Made by a program: the position numbers and the translations under genes
Shown: in pieces, positions 49,459-59,172 of the stretch
Position numbering within the stretch: the first letter of the stretch is position 1
How the letters are laid out: every line of letters begins with the position of its first letter
NCBI RefSeq assembly: GCF_010183535.1
Contig: NC_071333.1
Coordinates: forward strand, 12,274,587-12,338,586
Direction: 5' to 3'
DNA length: 64,000 nt
Origin: Caenorhabditis remanei
Taxonomy: Eukaryota > Nematoda > Chromadorea > Rhabditida > Rhabditidae
Notes under the pieces: model-generated
Told to the model about the DNA's origin: nothing
Databases searched by the model: none
The model's input: the letters and a program-made list of their open reading frames with translations, nothing else

Positions 49459-49694
49459 TTAGTAGGCAAGAATAATGTACAACGCGTAGATGATTCCTGG
49501 AATGTATCCGAGAATTGTGAGCAAAATGCAGATGAGAAGATGATTATCGCATCCTTTCTCCAAAAAGACTCCGATTGGCTGAAAATGAGAACTTGAGTTC
49601 AGTATTCACTTCTGAAAAAAATCTGCGAATAAAAACTCACCGGAAGAAGAATGGCGAGAAGAATCTTTGGAATGTCTCCGCAGGTAAGAGCCAT
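49459..49694 (-). CDS. PMP3/UPF0057 small membrane protein, copy 3
   Basis: Exons 49641-49694 and 49459-49578 encode 57 aa, starting MALTCGDIPKILLAILLP and ending LYIILAY. The first helix has Leu13 where copies 1, 2 and 5 have Cys, and the turn reads DNHLL. All family-defining residues are present. The intron position and phase match the other copies. A poly(A) signal (49312-49317 on the - strand) lies about 145 nt past the stop, inside the conserved 3' block. It is closest to copy 4 overall. Confidence 0.93.
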
Positions 49695-51198
49695 GGCGAA
49701 TGAAAGTTAGTTTATCTGTAAGAAAATAATTAGAATGAGTTTTTCGCCGCTGATAAAAAAACGGAAAAATGAATTATATTCAAGAAAAAGTGGGTCCGAT
49801 CGGAAGGTATTTGAAAAACAATCAAATGAACAAGACTGGAAATATAGAGTCTCCAAAAGAGTTATAGAAAGTAAAGATTTAACGGATGATTGTGAAAACA
49901 GCGGCGTGTACTTACGCAGCTGATCTTGTAAAAAAACCTTAAAACTAGTCAGCAACCAAATGTAAGTGGGAGATGAAGTTCTTGAAACATGAAAAACGAG
50001 GAAAAAGTTAAACTTGTTCTTTCTAAAATAAAAAATATATATAAAAACGTGATTTTCTGCTCAATAAAAGGATTTCAAATAAGTTTTGAACAGTCTTCCG
50101 AGCTACACAACTCTCGGTACTAGGAAATGAAAGAGTTGTATTTATAATTATTCTCAACCACGAAAAGGAAATAAATAAAAGATTATCACTATTTATCACT
50201 GAAAACTACCAAAACACTAAAATAATCTTTAAACAATTGAAAAACAAAGAACAAAAATAGAAAGAAAATGGCAACGAGTGGAAATAGGAAAACAGTGTGT
50301 TGGAGGTCCATTATAAAGGGAAAAAAAAGGAGGAGTCTAGAAGCGACCACCAAGACACCATGTTGTTCTCAATTTTTGTCATGTATGAATGGCGTCTATT
50401 CAAACACTAAACAACAGCATGAAAGCAGTAAACAAACAAAAAAAAAGAGACAGATAGCTATTTTACCCAAAATGAATTGATTAGCACTTTGGGTAATTGT
50501 TTTCAGGAAATTCGTTTCAGAGTGTGTAAATTATCGAGATAGTATCATTTAAATGTGATATCAATTATTTTGAGAGTTTTAATAAAAAATTCTATAGTTT
50601 TTAGTATTATTCGGAGCTATATTTTTTCTAAATTTATTAAAATTGACGAACAACCGCATGAAAGAAAAAGAGACAGATATCTATTTTACCATAATTTAGT
50701 TCAGAGTATGTAAACTATCGAGATATTATTATTATTATTATTGAGATTTGATATCAGTGATTTTTAGTATTGGAATTCACGCGAAGTATGCTAGTCAGAT
50801 CAGAAATCCAAGAATTTTTTATCTTGTTTTCAAAATGAAATTCAAATTTGTTTCACTGTCTAATTAAACCTGTCATTCCATCTTTTTTCTTGTATCTCAT
50901 CTTTCTCTCAGCTTTACCTTTTACGGTTTTGGTTTATTTATACTCAGCAAATGTAAAGTACCAAAAGGAACCGGTGCATTACTTTTATCCACAATCACCA
51001 AAATTCATTGAAATTGATTTATTATTATGTACATAAATTCTGATTCAATATAAAGGCGACAAAATCACAAATTAGTTGCTTGGGAGAGGTACCATTATTA
51101 TGAGATGGTGGGAGATTCTGAGAAATGTACAGAATTAAAATGGAGTTTGGTTTGAAAATAAAGACATCATGTTGAAGAAAAGCGGTACTTGAAAATAT
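49695..51198. other. Spacer between PMP3 copies 3 and 4
   Basis: Holds the upstream block of copy 3 (about 50290-50440: ATTATAAAGGG, GGAGGAGTC, CACCATGTTGTTCTCAATTTT). It also holds two partly repeated stretches (TTTTACCC/ATAATTTAG...GTAAA.TATCGAGAT at 50460-50545 and 50690-50730) and the 3' block of copy 4 (about 51018-51130). No gene is seen. Confidence 0.5.
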
Positions 51199-51438
51199 TT
51201 AATAGGCAAAGATGATGTACAACGCGTAGATGATGCCTGGAATGTATCCGAGAATTGTGAGCAGAATACAGATGATGAGATGGTTGTCACATCCTCTCTC
51301 CAAGAAGACTCCGATGGGCTGAAAATAACCGAAATAAGTTTTGTCAAAATGTTTTATGATATGGATCTGGAAAGAAAAACTCACTGGAAGGAGAATAGCG
51401 AGGAGAATCTTTGGAATGTCGCTGCAGGTAAGAGCCAT
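51199..51438 (-). CDS. PMP3/UPF0057 small membrane protein, copy 4
   Basis: Exons 51385-51438 and 51199-51318 encode 57 aa, starting MALTCSDIPKILLAILLP and ending LYIIFAY. The linker is LERGC instead of LEKGC, a conservative change, and the turn reads DNHLI. It has the same intron site as its neighbours and a poly(A) signal at 51018-51023 (- strand). It shares Leu13 and the C-terminal LYII with copy 3, so these two are probably the most recent duplicates by protein sequence. Confidence 0.93.
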   Translation of the reverse strand: MALTCSDIPKILLAILLPVSFSFQIHIIKHFDKTYFGYFQPIGVFLERGCDNHLIICILLTILGYIPGIIYALYIIFAY

Positions 51439-52764
51439 GGTGAACGAAAGTTAGTTTCTTTCTGTAAAACAAAGATGTACATTATTTTTTGTAACAATGA
51501 AGAGTGACACATGTAAGAAAAAGTAGTTCAAACGTTAAATGTGAGAAAAATGGAATAGACAGGAATGACAAAAAAAGAAGGGGGCTTGAGAGAATAGCAA
51601 AGTTTGTGTACTTTCGGACACAGGGCCAACTAGGAAAACAATTGTTTCAAAAAACTTGGATTTATGTGAGATTTAGACAGGTTCAACATGTGTATCTGAG
51701 TTAAAAAAAAAAGAATATCAACGTAAACAAAGTCTACAATCTGAACCCAACTTTTTTGAAGAAGGTTTTACGGTTCACGCCCAAAATTAAGTGTGACACG
51801 AAAACGCTGACAGTTTCAGAAAAAATGAAAAACTTTCTAATTAGAGTAAAAATTGGCTCTCATCATGATACATGATTAAGAAAATCTACTAAAGTCAAGT
51901 CGAGGCATTGGAAAAACTAAAAAGTATGAGAATTGAGTAAAAAATTGAAACCGAAGTATAACAAAACAGTGTTTTGGAGGCCCATTATAAAGAGAAATAG
52001 TAGGAGGAGCAAATAAGAGACCACCAAGGCACCACGTTGTTTTCAATTTTTCTGTCATGTATGAATTCCGCGTGCTAAAGAACTAAACAGCAACCCAGAA
52101 AAAGGTAAACAAACAGAAAAAAAGAAGCAGTCTGTCCTTTTATTCTTATTGAGTTGATAATCATTTCAGGGGACTGTTTTCAGATGATTTATTTTTGACT
52201 GGAAACATATTTATAATCAAAAAACTATTTTTGTGCTTTCGGAAAATTCAGTAGTGAAGTCAGAAACTGTTGTGAGAGACGTGTTCATTGCAAGTTGAAA
52301 GTCCGCCACTATCTAAATTATCCTTCTTTGTTGTTATGATCAAGTTCAATTTATCATTTATGTCAAAATATGAACAATTGATGATTGAAGTGTAAAATAG
52401 AAAGAAACTGTCGTCACTATTTTTCATTTCTGTTTTTCTCTGCGTTTCTTTCCAACCTGTGAACAGTAAACAATCTATTTTCAATTCTTTTTTTCCATTC
52501 ATCGTGCCGAGGGTCTTGGTTCATTTAATTTTCTGAATAGTTTGAGTCACTAAGTTTCTTCAATCTTTTTTGTTCGTTTCTTTATTCCGAGAAAAGATTT
52601 CAATTCAATATAAAGGTTACAAAATCACAAGTTGATTGCTTGGAATAGGTGTACCAATATTATGAGATGGGGAGAGATTTTGAGAAGTGAACAAAATTAA
52701 ATTATGATGGAGTACGATTCGAAAATTATGACGTCATGTTGATGGTGGTTGGTATCCGGATAGT
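51439..52764. other. Spacer between PMP3 copies 4 and 5
   Basis: Contains the upstream block of copy 4 (about 51960-52125: CCATTATAAAGAG, GGAGGAGC, CACCACGTTGTTTTCAATTTT, CGTGCTAAAGAACTAAACA) and the 3' block of copy 5 (about 52580-52700). The CAGTAAACAATCTATTTTC motif near 52464 is shared with the 3' flank of copy 2. No gene is seen. Confidence 0.5.
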
Positions 52765-52991
52765 TTAATAGGCGAGGATGACGTAGCAGGCGTGGATGAT
52801 TCCTGGGATGTATCCGAGGATGGTGAGAAGAATGTTGATTGCCAAGTGGTAAGTGCATCCCTTCTCCATCCAGACTCCGATTGGCTGAAAATAGAGATAG
52901 GTGATTCTGTGATCAGTTGCACTATGAATTATCTTACTGGAAGAAGAAGAGCGCAGAGGAACTTTGGAATGTCAGTGCAAGTGAGAGCCAT
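52765..52991 (-). CDS. PMP3/UPF0057 small membrane protein, copy 5 (canonical form)
   Basis: Exons 52938-52991 and 52765-52884 encode 57 aa, starting MALTCTDIPKFLCALLLP. The second helix reads INILLTILGYIPGIIHACY, the canonical PMP3 family form with Asn and His, while the other four copies have Cys and Tyr at these sites. The linker is WMEKGC. Retention of the family residues suggests this copy keeps the ancestral role and that copies 1-4 descend from a diverged duplicate. A poly(A) signal lies at 52581-52586 (- strand). Confidence 0.94.
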
Positions 52992-55912
52992 GGCTGCAGA
53001 GATGAGTTCTGAAATGATATGAATTTGAATTTTTGAATAATAAGAAAAAACAGGAGGTAGAGAGTGGAAAAGAATAAGAGTGATGAGATTAAGGGCACTG
53101 AGTACGCTCTTTAGGCAGTCTGGTTTATAAGTGCGAAAGGATGGATTTATGTGAGTGAATTGGCAATCTATCCTTCAAAAGAAGGTCGTTCGAATAGAAA
53201 CCCAAAACGAAAAATATATACGCCAGATGCATAAAAAATGGGAACGTTCTTCGTCCAATGCTCTGTTTTATATAACAATACTGAGTCACTTGAAAACAAA
53301 ACGTCTTTTTTTTCTCGAAATGTTGGATACTGTGAAGAAGCAACACCTTTCTTCACATTTTCAGAACATTCCTAAGAAAAATTTCGTAATATGAAATCAG
53401 ACGTCTCGTGGTTCCAATTTCTGTGAACAGCTGGTAAAGACGGGAATAACAATAATGGCTTTGAAATAGGAAAGTAGTGATTTAAAGTTAGTCTGTTTAG
53501 AACACAACAAGAAAAAAACAAGGAGAAGTAAGAAAGAAAATTAGACGTTCCTTTTCTCAGATTTCTGATCTACAAAATGATTCATTCTGGGATTCTTATA
53601 TCTTATAAGTCACAACTTGTTCTGTTGTTTGTCATGAGGAGTCTCGCGCAAATAATCAAGGGAAAACTCAACAAATGGTTCATGTTTGCATTTGAAATTT
53701 GCTACCAGCAGAGTCCACTAGACAATCGTTTGGCATTATGTACTGCAAATAAAACGTGACGAGAGAATAAGTCTCCGGCGAGGACTTGTCTCGAATGGGA
53801 AACGAAATGAGAAATTGAAAAGGCGGAGCCCATTACTGACACGCAATATCTATAACAATCCGTAGCGACGGGCACATAACATTGACGAGTCATTTTTGGA
53901 TTAAATAGGAATACGAAAACAAGACCAAGAGATCAATTGAAAATAGAGGCAGAAACAAAGAGCGGAGGTCACTACATGCCGTTGGGTTGGGTTTTCTAAC
54001 GATGAGCGTTGTCTTAAAAGAAAGTGAAATTGATGGGAGATGGCAAGTGTTTCGTGTTGTTTACAACCGATGAGGAGTAGTTGAACTTGACGATTTGACC
54101 TTCTTCTCAAAATTTGAAGAAACATGAATTACTGCCATTAATGAGTATCCTACTTCGCAGAATCTTGAAATAATCAATCAAAGTTCTACAAAAGTGAATT
54201 TGAACTGATCTGACTGGTTTCAAGAATCTAAGGAATTTTGAGAGTACATTGAAACTTAATACTTGTTTTTTTTCAGAAAAAAGTTCCGGGTCCTAGCCTA
54301 TTTCAGTATTACCAGTTTCCTTGATAACCGCAACCACTCTGAACCTTTATGAGAAACCGTTCCTAGAAAATCCCAACGTTTCTTCTAGAGACAAAAATTG
54401 TCCAAACTTTCAAGAAACATGTTCAATGAATCAAATCTTGTTATTCCAATCAGTCAACTCATAACAGCAAGAACGACTGACTTTTGGCTGTTTACGTGAG
54501 TTATATACTAATATACTCTGCCTGAAAATGTTTCAGGTTTGTAGATTAATCAGAAATGTATGTTTGGGAAAGGGCGGGAGTGTATTTCAAGAATGTTCTG
54601 CTTCAGCATTCAATTGAATTAAAAAACGTTTCCAATATCCGCTAAGAGCAAAGATTCCAATCCCATGACGATTCAGAGAATAAAAAAGAAACGGGAAACA
54701 TTGAAGAAAATTGAAAGCGGATTTCCAAATCATTGAAAAGAATAAGTGAAGCCCTGATTGTAAGTCCACCAGCGGTATAAAAGGGCTTATCTGTCATGTG
54801 AATGCAAATGAGAAAAGACGAGATAGCAAGAGGAAAGAGAGAAACTGAGAAAGAACACAACAACAGAGGAACGGTTGTGTAATGGTGTATAGTGCCTCAA
54901 AGACCGAGCAGGGGTCACCCAATCCGAGGTCAACATCGATTCAAACGTCATGTGGTGTAGAGGGCCAACACAAGTAGGCCTGTGGGAAAGGAGAAAAGAC
55001 GCATCCTCCGCCAAATGGTGCACGTCTCTCTATCTCTCTTACTATCTATTTTCTTATTGCGAAATGCGATCATCTCTAAGAGACCAAAGCTCGCAAAAAA
55101 CAACTCCATTTCTAAAAGTTGTTGTGAGAAAAGTGGAGAAATGAACACTGAAATGATGTGACTGCGCACCAGAGAAGATAGACAAAGTAAAAGAACAAAA
55201 AAGTGAACTTAACGAAAACAGACACCAAGGATCGAGATTACTGGGGGACCGACACCAAAAATGAAGGCTGTCACTTGAAATTCTATCATAAATTCATCAT
55301 TTGAAGTGTGGCAAGGGTTTAGAGACGAGAAGGGACTTTCTATCCAGACATGTGAAAATTTTTGAGAATTTTTTGAGAACTAACACATTCCAGCTGTATG
55401 AAATATACCAATTGAAATTTTATATGAGTACGAAAAACGGGACAAGAGACTTCTAATTTATTCATTGAAATTGGCCACTATGTCAATAGAATTTCCTTTG
55501 CCATGTATTCGGTTTTTAAGGTTCCCCTCTAAAACAGAAGCTATGAGTCACACGTATGTTTACAACAACATGAAAAGATCAAATATGTTGAAATATATGT
55601 AAATGTGATTACTTAGAGACAAAAGTGATGTGACTATGTCACAAGTCCTCGAATATTTCATTTTGTGAAGTGTTGAGGGAACAAGAGTTCAGAAGTTCAA
55701 ACGCTTTTACTCAGCAGAAGCAGTGAAAATAGTAACTGTAATGTACAATAGTTCATCAGAAACTGCATGTTGTGTAGATAACTTTTACCGACACTAGTAC
55801 ACGTCTCAGATAAAAATAACAAAAAGAAAAGATGAAACAATAAATATCGTATAGGGTACCGGTCAACGAATAAAAGTTGAAAGAAACCTGCATGACGAAG
55901 AAAAATTATGAT
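52992..55912. other. Spacer between PMP3 copy 5 and the MBOAT gene
   Basis: About 2.9 kb with no supportable gene. A TATA-like TATAAAAGGG lies at 54776-54785 on the + strand, but no coding or structured RNA follows. A GC-richer patch at 54890-55030 has overlapping short ORFs on both strands. The upstream block shared by copies 2-4 was not found clearly here. Confidence 0.45.
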
Positions 55913-57642
55913 TTATTCCTGCTTGATCTGCTTTTCGTCGATAATCTCCTTTTCAATCTTGGCAGGTTGTGTCTTTTTAAGTGGTTTGAAGACTTTTGGT
56001 AGGATGAAAATGACAGCAAATGCAACGATGTGTGGAATGAAATAAACTCTCTTCAATACATCATAAGCTGGATACATATGCATTGTGACGAAGGAGTAGG
56101 TAGCATAAGCCAAAGCGATTTTGCTGATGATGAAGGAGAAGATGTCATAAGCAAACTTCTTGTCCACGTTGTCCAAAAATCTCCAGCGCATCGAACGACG
56201 GAACTGTAACACAAATTTTTAGTTAAGAAATTAACAGTTTGTGTTCTAGACTGTTTCCGTCCCCATTCATGCCAATTAAAAAAAAACTAACTGTTTGAGC
56301 AGCAACTGTGAACAATCCGCAGGTAAAGAACGCCATGTAATATCCAATTGAAACTCCGTGCCAAACAGCAGAAAGAGAGTATGTTGCAACAGTACGGATT
56401 GACTTTGGTGCACGTTCATATCCAACTTTTCTGAGCCAGAAACCGGTTTGAATATTCCATCCATCGAGAGTTTCCTTCAAACTCTGAGCCATTTCAACTT
56501 GGTATGGAAGCACGTTGGTGCAGAGTTTCCATTCGGCGTTTCCTTCCTTATCGTATCCACTGAATCCGAATCCAGACATGTTGCAAATAGCATCAGCAAA
56601 CACCCAAGCGAAGTAGTAGGCACAACGGATGAAGAAGATAGTGATGAACCACCAGAAAAACCATTGGTACATTGGAAGATCGAAGTATTCCTTGGTTCCA
56701 ACATCTTCCACTTTGTATCTTCCACCGAGTGTGACAACGATAGCTAGGAAACCGAGAGCTTGATAGAACTTTGTCATGGCGACACCAGTTGGTGATGGCA
56801 TTTTTCCGTTCTTATTAGCGATAACGTGCTTCTCATCCAAAAACTTCACATAGTCGTAGTAGTTGTTTGCTGGTCCGGAGAGAACTGTCTGAAATAATAC
56901 AATTTATTGTAATCAAAGTTTTCCGCTGGTTATCTCACCTGGAAGTTGAACATGAAAGACATGAATTCCAGAAGAGATGGAATTTCTTTCAAAGCTTCTT
57001 TCCGTTGCTCTTCAGTTAACTTGGACTCATCTTTCACTTTTCCATCTTTCAAGTTAAATGCCATCATTGTTACTTTCTCTACAGCGACCATAATGGGACC
57101 AGTGACATCCAGACTGTAAGTGTCGAGAATCATCCAGCGGTACGTGTGAATGAAGAACAAGTATCCCATTGAAAATGTCATAACAATTCTAAAAATGTAT
57201 CATTAAAAGTATTTTCGTGGATTCTTTGGGCACTTACTTGTGAACTTGAGTTGGTGGGGCGAAATACATAATAGCATAACTTCCGAGGGCATTGGCAAGA
57301 AGATGTTTGATAGCTCTGAAATTTTGAACATCAGTATTCAATATTATTACTGTAAACCTTCGTACCTTCCAAAACAGAAGAACACCAACGACAATCCGAC
57401 CACTGCTGGAACGACTGTCCTAACTTGCCGATTTACTTGCTTCAGTGAACATGTTTTTTGGTAGATGTAGGAGATTCCAAAACTGGCGAACAGACTCAGC
57501 ACGAAATTTACCTGAAATAACACTATCAGTTACATGAATATGTAATTTCTGTGTAACTCACTCTATCCACTTCAATTCCAACTGTTTCAGCCAGCGGTTC
57601 CAATATTTTGGATCCATCATAAAATGTGTGTATTCCCGGCAT
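55913..57642 (-). CDS. mboa-3: MBOAT-family lysophospholipid acyltransferase
   Basis: Six exons (57562-57642, 57366-57511, 57238-57315, 56939-57188, 56292-56888, 55913-56203) give 480 aa. The protein is polytopic, with hydrophobic segments in every exon. The MBOAT catalytic His lies in SLSAVWHGVSIGYYMAF (coded near 56330-56380), and the family's aromatic-rich region (YQWFFWWFITIFFIRCAYYFAWVFAD) precedes it. MBOAT lysophospholipid acyltransferases (the LPCAT3/MBOAT1/2/5/7 group) work in the ER membrane and re-acylate lysophospholipids with unsaturated acyl-CoA. The C-terminus is Lys-rich (KKTQ...KEIIDEKQIKQE). An acceptor at 57658-57660 lies 15 nt before the ATG and fits SL1 trans-splicing or a 5'UTR intron. 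The family is secure. The symbol rests on my memory that mboa-3 sits beside lgx-1 on X, so it is less sure. Confidence 0.88.
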
Positions 57643-59172
57643 TTGGGATGTCGGAACCTGAAATTAGCGAATTTCAAAAATAAGTTGTTAAGTTTGAAAC
57701 GTGAAGATTAAGTATCATAAATCAACAGATGATGGATAGTGAAAAAAATAAAAACAAAAAACAGACTAGAAAACTACCCAACATAAATTCTGGCCCGTGT
57801 CATATTACTCGGACAAGATGATTGATGCTGATAGTACAACAACTTATCGGAAATCATGGAAATCGTTGCGAAAAGAGCTACTTTTGATAAGAAAGTGAGA
57901 GAGACCCGTCGAACTTTGAGAAAGAGTGAGAAAAGAAAGAAAAGAGACAATTGGTTGGATGCGAGTATCACGCCACCAGTGGGTTTGTGTCGTGCCGTTG
58001 GGTAAAAAACTACACGCACTGCCGGTCAAGGTCTAATTTGAAGTCATCATCCCGGTTGTACATCCGCTCTAGTTTCTAAGGATGGTTTGACTACGAAAAT
58101 CGCAGATTAGGTTCACTTACAAGAAAAGAAAATCAAATTACTAAACTGTACGAGTCTATAGAAAAAAGAAGAGGGAGAAAAGAGTCATACGGCGAAACTC
58201 AGCAATTTTGTTTACTTTCGAAATGAAACGTCACGTGATAACTCTCTCGCAAAACTGTTCCTTTCATAACAAACTTTTTTTTGGGTAAAAAAAAGAAGGA
58301 AGAGATTTGAAAAAAAACTGTCTTTTGGTGTATGAAAAATCAATAATAACAGTAATACCAACAATTATACGTGACAGCGAGCCTGTGCGCGGACTGTTGC
58401 CTCCCTCTCTCTTGGACCGTTTGCAGTAGAGCGCAATTTCTGAGTACCGACCAGAGAATGGTTTCCATACTACAAGTATTCTACAAAATTCCTTGTCAAA
58501 CTGCAAACAATTCATCGGTAGGCCTCTCATCTATCATTTTTGCGTGAATATTTGGTGAATGTGTGACTGATAAGAACTGAAGGCCGATCAAGGGTCGGGA
58601 AGAATTTAATAAGGGGAAAGTACATACTCCTATAATGAACATTCATTATCAGTACAATTTACACGCTTTTTTTCCCGTTTTCCCTTTCATTAACCAACAC
58701 GGTTGAGAGTTGGAAGACGCAACGATTTGCAAGAAAAGTGAAAATAGGCTGGGTGAGGTCATGACGCAAAAAAGAATATGTGGAAAATTTATGCTAAGCG
58801 GGCAGAAAAAAAACGAAGAAAGAAGAAAGAGGAGAGGGCAGAAAGCATTCATGTTCAGGCACATATGCTGGTAAGAAATGTTTTTTTTTCTGCTATGGAT
58901 CTTGTGTAAAGCGAGATGCATGAATATATTTATATATAAGTAAACAAAAAACTGAAAATCAAAAAGACAACTAAATAAAAATTGAGGTTTGAAAACTACT
59001 TTTTAAGTAGATGGAGGTTTGAATTCCAGTAGATACATACACGTGAAAGACATGGGTATTATGATATTTTGAAAACATTAAAAAATGAAGAAAAGAAATG
59101 AATAAATAAGAGAAATATTAATATTTAATAAAAACGAGTAATATGAGTTAGACTATACCACCGGCTGGGTTC
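57643..59172. other. Spacer between the deacetylase gene and the MBOAT gene
   Basis: The part near 57660-58600 is the likely MBOAT promoter (- strand gene), with a GC-richer patch at 57960-58040 and 58370-58410. The rest, to 59172, is AT-rich and includes the deacetylase 3'UTR. No gene is seen. Confidence 0.45.

Noticed and set aside
54776..54785. TATAAAAGGG as a promoter
   Set aside because: No gene or RNA structure follows on the + strand, and chance occurrence in AT-rich DNA is likely.
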